A DNA stretch of 64,000 nt from NCBI GenBank assembly GCA_017512745.1, contig JAFWEV010000025.1:1-64000 (forward strand), in the 5' to 3' direction. Positions 49,088 to 57,798 of this stretch are shown piece by piece. This stretch comes from Oscillospiraceae bacterium (lineage in GTDB: Bacteria > Bacillota > Clostridia > Oscillospirales > Ruminococcaceae). How positions within the stretch are numbered: position 1 is the stretch's first letter; each line of letters begins with the position of its first letter. Below the pieces are notes generated by a model, which was not told where the DNA came from, did no database searches, and saw only the letters and a program-made list of their open reading frames with translations. Both the position numbers and the translations under genes were made by a program.

Positions 49088-49663
49088 ATGCAGTACTTAG
49101 AAGACAAGATCCGCAAAGAAGGCAAAGTTTATCCGGGTGATATCCTTAAGGTCGACAGTTTCCTCAACCATCAGATGGACATCTCCGCATTCAGAAAAAT
49201 GGCGCAGGAGTTCAAACGTCTGTTTGGCGATGAGAATATAACCAAGATCCTGACTATTGAAGCTTCAGGGATCGGTCTTGCATGCATAACAGGTGAAGAA
49301 TTCGGTGTTCCCGTACTTTTTGCAAAGAAAAGCAAGACCAAGAACATAGCAGGCGATGTCTATAAGACAACTGTAAAATCGTATACACACGGGATACTGT
49401 CCGACATCATCGTATCGAAGGAATACCTCCTCCCTGACGACAGGATCCTCATAATTGACGACTTTCTCGCCAACGGCGCGGCCCTGGGCGGATTGATAGA
49501 CCTGGTCGGACAGGCCGGAGCAACACTTGTAGGCGCAGGTATTGCCGTGGAAAAAGCGTTTCAGCCGGGCGGAGAGATGATCAGAGCCCGGGGTGTGCGG
49601 GTCGAATCTCTCGCCAGAATAAAATCCATGGACGGCGAAAGCGGAACCATTGAGTTCTGCTGA
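49088..49663 (+). CDS. xpt: Xanthine phosphoribosyltransferase
   Basis: A 191-residue type I phosphoribosyltransferase. The PRPP-binding motif RILIIDDFLANGAALGGLID is at about 121-140, and the SKTKNIAGDVYKTTVKSYTH flexible loop is typical of Xpt/PurR-like enzymes. It converts xanthine and PRPP to XMP for purine salvage. AGGGGGC lies before the ATG. No purine riboswitch is seen in the 30-base gap. Confidence 0.95.
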   Translation: MQYLEDKIRKEGKVYPGDILKVDSFLNHQMDISAFRKMAQEFKRLFGDENITKILTIEASGIGLACITGEEFGVPVLFAKKSKTKNIAGDVYKTTVKSYTHGILSDIIVSKEYLLPDDRILIIDDFLANGAALGGLIDLVGQAGATLVGAGIAVEKAFQPGGEMIRARGVRVESLARIKSMDGESGTIEFC

Positions 49664-49668
49664 GATCA

Positions 49669-49968
49669 ATGGGTGCCTTTAAAAAGTATTCCCGGCTCAT
49701 TGCGGCTGTCTTCTGTATTGCGGCTGTTGCAGTCATGGCTGTTACCGCGACGAAACCCGCAAGGAAGCATATCATTGCCCGTGACGACTGTGCCGCGATC
49801 GCAGTACAGGATTCGGGCACGGATGCATCCCCGGGGGACTGCATCATTTCAAAGGAATCCCAGCTGGATGAAGTCTACTACAAGATAGTCTTCTCCTCAG
49901 ACGGTGTTCAGTATACTTATTACGTTCACGCCGAGACCGGGGAGATTCTGAGTAAATCAATTGGATAG
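49669..49968 (+). CDS. Small membrane-anchored PepSY-like protein
   Basis: A 99-residue protein with an N-terminal membrane anchor (LIAAVFCIAAVAVMAVTATK) and an outer domain ending in YYKIVFSSDGVQYTYYVHAE and TGEILSKSIG, which matches the end of PepSY domains. These small domains are associated with peptidase inhibition or cell-surface control. It starts five bases after xpt and is followed by another small membrane protein gene, suggesting a short operon. Confidence 0.75.
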   Translation: MGAFKKYSRLIAAVFCIAAVAVMAVTATKPARKHIIARDDCAAIAVQDSGTDASPGDCIISKESQLDEVYYKIVFSSDGVQYTYYVHAETGEILSKSIG

Positions 49969-49977
49969 GCGGTAACG

Positions 49978-50136
49978 ATGGCTCTTTTCAACAAAGACAG
50001 AAAGCCCAGCGGCAACTATCAGAGAGATGACAGTTTTGCCGCTCTGCAGAAAACAATAATCATTGTATTCTTTGTACTGGTAGCTCTGACGGCGGTATAT
50101 GTCATACTGTCCCTCATCACCGGTAATGCACTATAA
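49978..50136 (+). CDS. 52-residue single-helix membrane protein
   Basis: ATG at 49978 with GGCGG six bases before it. Encodes MALFNKDRKPSGNYQRDDSF followed by a membrane helix (TIIIVFFVLVALTAVYVILS) and a short Gly-Asn-Ala-Leu end. Codon-by-codon the frame is open and ends at a TAA 21 bases before the desulfoferrodoxin gene. No family recognised; it lies in the same direction and spacing as its neighbours, so it is very likely real. Confidence 0.75.
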   Translation: MALFNKDRKPSGNYQRDDSFAALQKTIIIVFFVLVALTAVYVILSLITGNAL

Positions 50137-50157
50137 ATTAATTAACGGAGGATAATT

Positions 50158-50541
50158 ATGGAACAGAAATTCTTCAAGTGCGAGATATGCGGAAATATCT
50201 ATGCACAGGTATCTTCAAGCGGCGTCCCGGTAGTCTGCTGCGGAAAACCGATGACCGAGATCAAGGCTAACTCCACCGATGCGGCTGTTGAAAAGCACGT
50301 TCCCGTCATCGAACAGGACGGAGATCTCGTAGTCGTAACTGTTTCTTCTGTAGCTCATCCGATGCTCGAAGAGCACTTCATCGAGTGGGTATCTCTTCAG
50401 ACGGAGCAGGGCAATCAGAGAAAGGCTCTGAAGCCCGGTGCCGAGCCGAAGGTATGCTTCAAGCTCACAGAGGGAGACAAAGTGGTCGCAGCATATGCAT
50501 ACTGCAACCTGCATGGTCTCTGGAAGGGCACGCCCGAATAA
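50158..50541 (+). CDS. dfx: Desulfoferrodoxin (superoxide reductase)
   Basis: A 127-residue protein with an N-terminal rubredoxin-like Fe site (CEICGN and CCGKP, residues about 8-31) and a superoxide reductase domain: His ligands in EKHVPVI and SSVAHPMLEEHFIEW, and the Cys-x-x-His pair CNLHGLW at the C-terminus. It reduces superoxide to peroxide in anaerobes. GGAGG precedes ATG. Followed by a strong terminator. Confidence 0.96.
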   Translation: MEQKFFKCEICGNIYAQVSSSGVPVVCCGKPMTEIKANSTDAAVEKHVPVIEQDGDLVVVTVSSVAHPMLEEHFIEWVSLQTEQGNQRKALKPGAEPKVCFKLTEGDKVVAAYAYCNLHGLWKGTPE

Positions 50542-50561
50542 TTGCAGCTCATAACAAGACT

Positions 50562-50596
50562 TCAGCCGGAGTTTTTTAACTCCGGCTGATTTTTTG
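50562..50596 (+). terminator. Terminator after desulfoferrodoxin
   Basis: AGCCGGAGTT, TTTT loop, AACTCCGGCT, then GATTTTTT. Strong plus-strand terminator. Confidence 0.93.
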
Positions 50597-51640
50597 CTAT
50601 CTTATTTTTCTTATCACTCTTCTGAGATCGTCAGGCCTTCCTATGTCTACAAAGCAGCTGCTCTCTATTACATATGTCTCAATCCGCATTCCCTTTTCAA
50701 GGCACCTGGATATTATATCGGTCATCGGCTGGAACTCATCGTCCCTGACCTCGTTTATAAATTCATCGGTTATAACATAGAATCCGGTATTCATGAGGAA
50801 ATCGAACGATGGTTTTTCCTTCATTCCCGTGAGAAATCCGTCTTCATCCGTCTCTATTACCCCGTAGGGGACTTCGAGCTTTGTTTTTGAGCAGACTATT
50901 GTCAGTACTGCTCCGGATTCATCGTGCTTTCTTATAATATCGCGGTAATCTGCTTCGACTATGGTATCGCAGTTGGTCATAAACGCCTTTTTTATACCGG
51001 AACCCTTGAACTTATACAGTCCGCCTCCGGTCCCGAGAGGTTTGGTCTCGTCAGAGAACGAAACGCTGAAAGACCCGTCTTCGACTTCCGACAGATATGA
51101 CTTAATAAGATTCTTCTTGTGATTGACTATGAATGTAAAATCGGCGCATCCGAACTTTTTGAATCTGTCCATGATATGCTCGGTTATGGTCTTCTCACCC
51201 ACCGGCATGAGCGCCTTCGGCAGAACGTCGGTATAAGGTGCGAGCCTTGTTCCGAACCCGCCTGCCATAATGATGACCGGAACATCCAGTCCTCCGAGAT
51301 CTGCACTTACTGTCCTGTTCTCGAATACGAGAGTGTGGACCTTTCCCTCTACAGTCATCGGGATACAGATGATCTCCTTTTCTCTCAGGAGCTCTCTTGC
51401 GTCACCTTCCGAAAAGCCTTCAAAGCTCGAGGGCGTTTTTGTAGCGGCGTCGATGACGGCATCGTCGATACTGCCGCCGGCGAGAAGATGCCGTCTGATG
51501 TCGCCGTCTGTCAGCGCACCTCTGAGCACGTCATTCTCTACGACGAAAAGTATCTTCTCATCTTTCAGCTTTTCGAGTTTGAGAAGCGCTTCGCCTATCT
51601 TTTCACTTGTTTCGATCAAATATTCGGATAACTGCATCAT
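50597..51640 (-). CDS. PtmE/LegE-like nucleotidyltransferase with CBS domains
   Basis: A 347-residue protein. Residues about 1-115 are a CBS pair (FVVENDVLRGALTDGDIRRH, then LREKEIICIPMTVEGKVHTL), and residues 120-347 a nucleotidyltransferase domain with the signature AGGFGTRLAPYTDVLPKALM and a Mg site in MTNCDTIVEADY. In the legionaminic-acid route, PtmE makes GDP-glucosamine, and this gene is placed with legB and legC on the minus strand. NTP preference cannot be read from sequence. The start (two adjacent ATGs) is directly after the legC stop. Confidence 0.85.
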   Translation of the reverse strand: MMQLSEYLIETSEKIGEALLKLEKLKDEKILFVVENDVLRGALTDGDIRRHLLAGGSIDDAVIDAATKTPSSFEGFSEGDARELLREKEIICIPMTVEGKVHTLVFENRTVSADLGGLDVPVIIMAGGFGTRLAPYTDVLPKALMPVGEKTITEHIMDRFKKFGCADFTFIVNHKKNLIKSYLSEVEDGSFSVSFSDETKPLGTGGGLYKFKGSGIKKAFMTNCDTIVEADYRDIIRKHDESGAVLTIVCSKTKLEVPYGVIETDEDGFLTGMKEKPSFDFLMNTGFYVITDEFINEVRDDEFQPMTDIISRCLEKGMRIETYVIESSCFVDIGRPDDLRRVIRKIR

Positions 51641-52777
51641 TTACCCCATAATGTCCTTGATTGCTGCAGCGACATACCTTACATCATCTTCTGTGAGGTT
51701 CGTACTGCACGGAATATTGACGACTGACGCATGGTATTTCGGCGCCTTTTCGATCCTGTACGCTCTGCAGTCAACATATGGCTTAAGTCTGTGCATAAGT
51801 TCCCAGATCGGTCTCGATCCTATGCCTCTCTTATCAAGTTCTTCTATGAGAAGGTCTCTCTTGTCACCGGCAAGATAAGCGTAGAACCAGTAGTTGGGAG
51901 CGCAGTTCGGGCTGAACTGCATGAGTTCGATACCGAGCTCCTGGTACAGTTCATAGTTGCGCTTTTTGGTCTCTATGAAGCCGTCCATCTTCTCCATCTG
52001 ACCGATTCCGAGGGCGGACTGAAGATTGGTGAGCCTGTAGTTGTATCCGACTTCGTCGTGTATGAATCTCAGCGTATCCACCTTTGCCTGTGTCGATACG
52101 TGCCTCATGTGATCGGCGCCTTTCTGCTCCTTGGAGACACACATTCCGCCGCCGCCTGTGGTTACTATCTTGTTTCCGTTGAATGAGAACGCTCCGAAAT
52201 CGCCGACTGTACCGGAATGCTTTCCTGCATATCTGCCTTTAGTCCATCTGCTTCCGAGGGACTCGGCTGCGTCTTCCACCACCTTCAGGTGATACTTTGC
52301 GGCTATATCGTTGATGCTCTCCATATCAGCAAGATTTCCGAAAACATGAACCGGAACGACAGCGCTGACATGCCTTCCGGAAGCTTTTTCATAGAGTTCA
52401 TCTCCGCGAAGTTCACATTCTTTGGCACAGTAATCCTCAAGTTTCTGGGGATCCATGCAAAGAGAATCGTCGCAGTCTATAAACACCGGATCTGCTCCGC
52501 AATATCTTATGGGATTGACTGTCGCATAGAACGTGAGGTCCGGAGCGATCACAAGATCATCCCTCTTTACTCCGGCCTCCATCATAGTGAGATGGAGAGC
52601 TGCTGTACCGCTGGCGCATGCGACTGCATCGGGCATACCTACATAATCGGCAATTACTTTTTCGAACTGTTTGACAAACGGGCCTCCTGTGGATACCCAG
52701 CTTGCGTCGACAGCTTCATCTACGAGTTTTCTTTCCTCCGCACCCATATTAGGCACTGAAAGCGGAATATAATCCAT
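51641..52777 (-). CDS. legC: LegC-type PLP-dependent sugar aminotransferase
   Basis: A 378-residue DegT/DnrJ/EryC1-family aminotransferase. Residues about 28-45 VSTGGPFVKQFEKVIADY, the PLP region CASGTAALHLTMMEAGV (about 58-74), and the PLP-binding Lys in AFSFNGNKIVTTGGGGMCVS are visible. LegC members aminate the 4-keto sugar made by LegB. It lies 16 bases after legB, consistent with sequential steps. AAGGTAAT is the ribosome site. Confidence 0.92.
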   Translation of the reverse strand: MDYIPLSVPNMGAEERKLVDEAVDASWVSTGGPFVKQFEKVIADYVGMPDAVACASGTAALHLTMMEAGVKRDDLVIAPDLTFYATVNPIRYCGADPVFIDCDDSLCMDPQKLEDYCAKECELRGDELYEKASGRHVSAVVPVHVFGNLADMESINDIAAKYHLKVVEDAAESLGSRWTKGRYAGKHSGTVGDFGAFSFNGNKIVTTGGGGMCVSKEQKGADHMRHVSTQAKVDTLRFIHDEVGYNYRLTNLQSALGIGQMEKMDGFIETKKRNYELYQELGIELMQFSPNCAPNYWFYAYLAGDKRDLLIEELDKRGIGSRPIWELMHRLKPYVDCRAYRIEKAPKYHASVVNIPCSTNLTEDDVRYVAAAIKDIMG

Positions 52778-52792
52778 GATATTACCTTCTTT

Positions 52793-53776
52793 TTATACGT
52801 TATAGATATCCGGTTTGTAGCTGGACATGTGATCTTTGATCCAGGCTATCGTTTCATCGAGGCCTCTGTCCAGATCATATTCCGGCTTCCATCCGGTGAG
52901 GTTTCTGAGCTTTGTGGAATCTCCCAGCAATCTTTCGACTTCACTTTTCTCGGGTCTCAGTCTCTGCTGATCGCAGACGATCTGCGCAGAAGGTTCGATC
53001 TTCGCAATTATCTTCTTGGCAAGATCTCCTATAGAGATATCCTGACCTGTCGCAATATTGATCTCCTGTCCGACAGCGTCGGGGCAATCTGCGATAGCGA
53101 TGAATCCGGCTGCGGTATCCTTGACGAAATTGAAATCTCTTGTAGGATCGAGTGCTCCGAGCTTGATGGTCTTCATGCCGCTTAGCAGCTGTGTGATTAT
53201 CGTGGGTATGACTGCTCTTGCCGACTGTCTCGGACCGTAAGTATTGAACGGTCTCACGATCGATACCGGAAGTGAGAATGACCTCCAGTAACTCTCAGCC
53301 AGTCTGTCTGCCCCGATCTTTGTCGCGGAATAGGGAGACTGCCCCTGGTAAGGATGCTTTTCATCTATCGGTACATACTGGGCAGTTCCGTAAACTTCGC
53401 TCGTCGATGTCACGAGTATGCGCCCGACTCCGTTGTCCCTGGCAGCCTGCAGCATATTGAGAGTACCCTTGATATTGGTATCGACATAGCTGTCCGGGCT
53501 CCTGTAGCTGAACGGGATGGCAATGAGAGCCGCAAGATGGAATATTTCATCTGCGCCCTTCGTAAATTCCCTCATGCCGTTGGGATCGCGGACATCACCG
53601 AGAACTATCTCAACCTCGTCGCGTATCTCCTTAGGAAGATCTTCCAGCCAGCCGTAGCTGCCGAATGAATTGTATATGGCAAGCGCTCTGACCTTTCTTC
53701 CGCTCCTCACCAGTTTTTCCGTGAGGTGGCTTCCGATAAATCCGTCCGCGCCTGTTATAACAGCATATTTAGACAA
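52793..53776 (-). CDS. legB: LegB-type NAD-dependent 4,6-dehydratase
   Basis: A 327-residue SDR-family dehydratase. Rossmann motif GADGFIGSHL near the N-terminus, the TSTSEVYGTAQYVPIDEKHP segment, the catalytic YSATK pattern, and the RPFNTYGPRQSARAVIPTII substrate region. LegB removes water from UDP- or GDP-GlcNAc to give the 4-keto-6-deoxy sugar. The start is TTG at 53776, with AAAGGGG about ten bases upstream. First gene of the minus-strand arm of the divergent nonulosonic acid operons. Confidence 0.93.
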   Translation of the reverse strand: MSKYAVITGADGFIGSHLTEKLVRSGRKVRALAIYNSFGSYGWLEDLPKEIRDEVEIVLGDVRDPNGMREFTKGADEIFHLAALIAIPFSYRSPDSYVDTNIKGTLNMLQAARDNGVGRILVTSTSEVYGTAQYVPIDEKHPYQGQSPYSATKIGADRLAESYWRSFSLPVSIVRPFNTYGPRQSARAVIPTIITQLLSGMKTIKLGALDPTRDFNFVKDTAAGFIAIADCPDAVGQEINIATGQDISIGDLAKKIIAKIEPSAQIVCDQQRLRPEKSEVERLLGDSTKLRNLTGWKPEYDLDRGLDETIAWIKDHMSSYKPDIYNV

Positions 53777-53862
53777 GTTCTTTCAACCCCTTTGCTGCGT
53801 CTCAAAACACTGATTATAGATATGAGAAATATATCATAATAGGCGACAATCTACAACTGAAG

Positions 53863-53891
53863 TTGTTCGGAAAAACGGTTAGTTATATAAT
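53863..53891 (+). promoter_or_regulatory. Promoter of the legG operon
   Basis: -35 TTGTTC (53863-53868), 17-base spacer, -10 TATAAT (53886-53891). Points to the plus-strand glycan operon in the divergent gap 53777-53928; leader about 30 bases. No equally clear promoter was found for the legB arm. Confidence 0.72.
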
Positions 53892-53928
53892 TACATTAAC
53901 TATGAACACATATACCGGAGGGCATATT

Positions 53929-55089
53929 TTGGCCGACTTCAGAGTAGCTGTAGTAACCTCAACAAGGGCCGAATACGGACTGCTAAAGCCAGTCATCGAT
54001 TCGCTCCTTAAACACAAATCTATTGAGACCCTTGTCGTTGCGACAGGGGCGCATCTTATGACTTCTCAGGGATATACTCTTTCCGAGATAGAAGAAGATG
54101 GCATAAGCGTCTATACCGCTATCGACATCTTCAATGGTGACGTATCCGACGAGGCAGTCTCGGTCGCCAACACGATCACAATGTTTTCCGCGTGGTTCAG
54201 AAGAGAATCCCCCGATCTTGTTGTTCTCCTCGGAGACAGGTATGAGATCTTCGGAGTCGCGACTGCCGCATCCATATGCAGGATCCCGATAGCTCATATT
54301 TCCGGCGGAGAGACGACCGAAGGCGCGAAGGACGAATTCTACCGCCACTGCATAACAAAGATGAGCGCCATTCATTTTCCCTCCACCGAAAAGTACAGGA
54401 CAAGAGTCATTCAACTGGGCGAAGACCCTGCTAACGTATATAATGTGGGCTCTCTCGGTGCGCAGAACGTTCTGTCCGTTCCCCTTATGAAAGCGGAAGA
54501 ACTATCCGACAGTGTCGGTTTCGATTTCTCCCGTGATTTTCTGTTGTGCACATGTCATTCGGAAACTCTCGGATCAGGCGCCGGAGTCATATATCCTCTT
54601 CTTGAAGCCCTCGACAGTTTCGGGATGCCCGTTCTGTTCACCGCAGCCAATGCGGATGAAGGCGGCGATATTATTAATTCCGAGATCTCATCTTTCTGCG
54701 AAGCACACAAACAGTGCAAACTGGTCAGCAGCCTCGGCTACAGGAGGTTCCTGTCCGCACTGAAGCTTACAAAAGCGGCCGTAGGCAATTCCTCCTCATC
54801 TCTCACCGAAGCGCCCGCCATGCGGAAACCTTCAGTCAATATCGGTTTAAGGCAGCGCGGAAGAGATATGGCCGGTTCTGTTATCTCTTGCAGCGCTGAT
54901 AAGGACACAATTCTTAATGCGCTGAGCAAGGCGGTATCGGATGAGTTCGGGGCGATATGCGAAACGTCACCTCTTCCGTTCAAATGCGAAGGTGTCAGCG
55001 ATTCCATTGCCGGGATAATCGAAGACCGGCTCAGAAAAGGCATAGATACAGTCAAGACTTTCTACGACATACCTAAAGAGGAGAAGTAA
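53929..55089 (+). CDS. legG: LegG/NeuC-type hydrolysing sugar 2-epimerase
   Basis: A 386-residue hydrolysing UDP-sugar 2-epimerase. Segments VVTSTRAEYGLLKPVI, VVLLGDRYEIFGVATAASIC, AHISGGETTEGAKDEFYRHC and the GNSSSSLTEAPAM-type C-terminal loop match NeuC/LegG. It removes the nucleotide and inverts C2 to give the mannose-type sugar, the direct precursor for LegI/NeuB. The start is TTG at 53929, with GGAGGG seven bases upstream, rather than earlier ATGs without ribosome sites. Confidence 0.9.
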   Translation: MADFRVAVVTSTRAEYGLLKPVIDSLLKHKSIETLVVATGAHLMTSQGYTLSEIEEDGISVYTAIDIFNGDVSDEAVSVANTITMFSAWFRRESPDLVVLLGDRYEIFGVATAASICRIPIAHISGGETTEGAKDEFYRHCITKMSAIHFPSTEKYRTRVIQLGEDPANVYNVGSLGAQNVLSVPLMKAEELSDSVGFDFSRDFLLCTCHSETLGSGAGVIYPLLEALDSFGMPVLFTAANADEGGDIINSEISSFCEAHKQCKLVSSLGYRRFLSALKLTKAAVGNSSSSLTEAPAMRKPSVNIGLRQRGRDMAGSVISCSADKDTILNALSKAVSDEFGAICETSPLPFKCEGVSDSIAGIIEDRLRKGIDTVKTFYDIPKEEK

Positions 55090-55090
55090 A

Positions 55091-56089
55091 ATGAAGATCA
55101 TGATCGTTGGGCTCGGGTCCATGGGAAAGAGACGCCTTCGTCTCTGCAGGACTATCGTCGATGAACTCGGTGGATCCTATGAGTTTGCCGGCGTTGACTC
55201 AAGGGCTGACCGCCAGGCGGAAGTCGAACTCAAGTTCGGGTGCAAGACATATTCATCGCTGGATGATGCCATCGCAAGATTCGCTCCGGACGCGGCTTTT
55301 GTATGCACCTCTCCGCTGTCACATGCATCCATAATAAAAACGCTTCTTACGGCAGGTATCTCCGTCTTTACCGAGATTAATCTCGTAGCTGATGGGTATG
55401 AGGAGAATGTCGCCCTTGCAGACGAAAAGGGTATAACCCTGTTCTTAAGCTCCACTCAGCTCTACAGAAGAGAGCTCGTATATATCACATCCAAAGCACG
55501 CAGTGCACAGTGCCCTCTGAGATACAGATACCATGTCGGGCAGTATCTTCCCGACTGGCATCCATGGGAGAAGTACACGGACTTTTTCCTTGGAGACTCA
55601 AGAACGAACGGCATCAGGGAGATCCTCGCCATCGAGCTTCCGTGGCTCGAGAAGGCTTTTTCCAAGGCAAAGGGATATACGAGCGTTTTCAACAAGGTGA
55701 CCAAACTCACAACGACATATCCCGACTGTCTCCTGCTCACTCTCGAGCACGAGAACGGCACAGTAGGTCAGCTCATGATCGATGTCGTCTCAAGAAAAGC
55801 CGTTCGAGATTTTGAAGTTGTCGGTGAAGATCTGTATATCCACTGGGGCGGCACACCGGCATCCCTTGTCGAGCACAATACCGTCTCGCACAAGGATATT
55901 GCCGTCGAGACGTATCAGGATGTCGTAAATGATCCGAGATACGCTGAAAACATCATCGAAAATGCATATGTCGACGAGATAAAGGCTTTCTTCAAGGTTC
56001 TGTCCGGTAAAAACAATGTCACAAGACATACATTTACGGATGACAAGAGGATTCTTGAACTCATCGATTCTATCGAAGGAAGGAACTGA
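55091..56089 (+). CDS. Gfo/Idh/MocA-fold oxidoreductase, atypical
   Basis: A 332-residue protein with the Rossmann start IMIVGLGSMGKRRLRL and a second alpha/beta domain, as in Gfo/Idh/MocA enzymes. The usual catalytic Glu-Lys-Pro triplet is replaced by Glu95-Ile-Asn97, and the typical Asp/His pair further on is also not seen (IREILAIELPWLEKAF instead). It may be a non-catalytic or differently acting member. It lies two bases from the next oxidoreductase gene within the glycan operon. The role in nonulosonic acid synthesis is unknown. Confidence 0.85.
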   Translation: MKIMIVGLGSMGKRRLRLCRTIVDELGGSYEFAGVDSRADRQAEVELKFGCKTYSSLDDAIARFAPDAAFVCTSPLSHASIIKTLLTAGISVFTEINLVADGYEENVALADEKGITLFLSSTQLYRRELVYITSKARSAQCPLRYRYHVGQYLPDWHPWEKYTDFFLGDSRTNGIREILAIELPWLEKAFSKAKGYTSVFNKVTKLTTTYPDCLLLTLEHENGTVGQLMIDVVSRKAVRDFEVVGEDLYIHWGGTPASLVEHNTVSHKDIAVETYQDVVNDPRYAENIIENAYVDEIKAFFKVLSGKNNVTRHTFTDDKRILELIDSIEGRN

Positions 56090-56091
56090 TC

Positions 56092-57009
56092 TTGAAAGTA
56101 CTGTTTGTTGGCCTCGGTTCAATAGGCAAAAGACATCTCGATGATCTTATAGACATACTCTCAGAGAGAGGCGAGGAGCTTATCGCCGACAGAGTATCTC
56201 ATTCGGATACTCCTCTGCCGGACAAACTGGCCGCCGTTATCAGAAACACGTATCACTCCTTCTCCGAAGTGATGGAGAAATATGACTGCACTTTTATCTG
56301 CAATCCGACCTCTCTTCACGGTGAAGCGATAAAGGCTCTTATCGGCTGCTCTGACAACATGTATATCGAAAAGCCGATGTTCGAATCTCTGGATCCGGAA
56401 TATGAAGCTATCCCCTGGGGGAACGGCATATATCATGTAGCCTGTCCCTTAAGGTTCCACCCTGTCATCAGGAGAATGTACGCTCTGTCCAAAGAGAACC
56501 GGATCGTTTCTTTCAGAGCTCTCTGTTCCTCATATCTTCCCGGATGGAGACCCGGCTCTGACTATAAGAGGAGTTACAGCGCGAGAAAAGATCTCGGCGG
56601 CGGGGTGAGACTTGACCTCATCCACGAAATAGACTATATTCACTGGATGTTCGGCTCTCCCGACGAAGCGTTGTGCAGATACGGCACCTACGGGGGGCTG
56701 GGCATCGAAACCGAAGACACTGCAGACTACATCCTCAAGTGGCCTGGAATGACCGGAACCGTCCATCTCGATTATCTCGGCGATCCCACAAGAAGATCCC
56801 TTGAGTTTATTACCGATAATGGAGAGCTTATATTCGGAGACATTGTCGCCGGTACTGTTATGTACAGCGATACGATCGAGATACTAAAACCGTCCGAGGA
56901 CATCCGCAGAACGGAAATGAGATATTTTGTTCGTCTGCTTGCCGGTGAAGACTCACCCATGAACGATCAGCGTGACGGATGGGATTCACTAAAAATATCA
57001 CTGGAGTAA
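56092..57009 (+). CDS. Gfo/Idh/MocA-family oxidoreductase
   Basis: A 305-residue NAD(P)-dependent oxidoreductase. Rossmann motif LFVGLGSIGKRHLDDL, the canonical Glu93-Lys94-Pro95, and the GGGVRLDLIHEIDYIHWMFG loop with His178 and Asp181, so all catalytic positions are present. The start is TTG at 56092, with AAGGAAGG before it. Together with the preceding gene it forms a pair; such enzymes can change the oxidation state of sugar intermediates. Substrate unknown. Confidence 0.88.
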   Translation: MKVLFVGLGSIGKRHLDDLIDILSERGEELIADRVSHSDTPLPDKLAAVIRNTYHSFSEVMEKYDCTFICNPTSLHGEAIKALIGCSDNMYIEKPMFESLDPEYEAIPWGNGIYHVACPLRFHPVIRRMYALSKENRIVSFRALCSSYLPGWRPGSDYKRSYSARKDLGGGVRLDLIHEIDYIHWMFGSPDEALCRYGTYGGLGIETEDTADYILKWPGMTGTVHLDYLGDPTRRSLEFITDNGELIFGDIVAGTVMYSDTIEILKPSEDIRRTEMRYFVRLLAGEDSPMNDQRDGWDSLKISLE

Positions 57010-57012
57010 AAA

Positions 57013-57783
57013 ATGAATATTCTTTTCACAATATGTGCACGCGCCGGCTCGAAAGGCGTAAAAAGCAAAAATGCCAGGGATTTCTGCGGATATCCCATTC
57101 TCTACAGTACCCTCTCCGCTTTTGACCTCTTCTCAAAGAGATACGGAGCTGACGACGATATAACCCTTGCCATAAACACTGATTCCGATGTAGTGATCGA
57201 ACAGGCAGCCGGAACCAATGTTCCTCATATCATTGTGAGACGTGAAGAGCCCCTTGCCGGGGATTTCGCGCCAAAGATCGCAGTTATAGCGGATACCCTC
57301 AGCAAAGTCGAGGCCATGCTCGGAAAGAGCTTCGACTGTGTCGTAGATATGGATCTCACTTCTCCCTTAAGAAAGGTAGAAGATATCCACAATATCATCA
57401 AAGCGGCTTTTGACAATCAGTCATGCGATCTGGCTCTTTCCGTCGCAAACGCCAGAAGAAATCCCTATTTCAATCTCTTCGCTCTCGGCGACGACGGTCT
57501 CATACATATCGCCATTCCGTCAAACTTCGTTGCTAGACAGCAGGCTCCGCAGGTGTTTGATGCCAATGCATCCCTATATGCCTACAAGCCGCACTATCTT
57601 AAAAACAATGACGGCGTCATTCTGCACGCGAACATCGCCTATGCAGTGATGAAGGATACCGCCGTTCTGGATATAGACTCGGAAGAAGATTACGAGATGA
57701 TGGGCATTATCGGGGAATATTTCTATTCCCATGACGAAGCCCTCGCTGAAGTCCACGAGCACATTCCGGAAATACTAGCCTAA
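57013..57783 (+). CDS. legF: LegF/NeuA-type CMP-nonulosonic acid synthetase
   Basis: A 256-residue cytidylyltransferase. The nucleotide-binding motif ICARAGSKGVKSKNARDF (residues about 7-24) and the DCVVDMDLTSPLRKVEDI and IDSEEDYEMM segments are those of NeuA/LegF. It couples CTP to a nonulosonic acid, giving the CMP-activated sugar. It is placed just after the two oxidoreductase genes; the synthase that makes the acid is not encoded in the window. Confidence 0.93.
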   Translation: MNILFTICARAGSKGVKSKNARDFCGYPILYSTLSAFDLFSKRYGADDDITLAINTDSDVVIEQAAGTNVPHIIVRREEPLAGDFAPKIAVIADTLSKVEAMLGKSFDCVVDMDLTSPLRKVEDIHNIIKAAFDNQSCDLALSVANARRNPYFNLFALGDDGLIHIAIPSNFVARQQAPQVFDANASLYAYKPHYLKNNDGVILHANIAYAVMKDTAVLDIDSEEDYEMMGIIGEYFYSHDEALAEVHEHIPEILA

Positions 57784-57798
57784 CGGAGGACCTCATCT

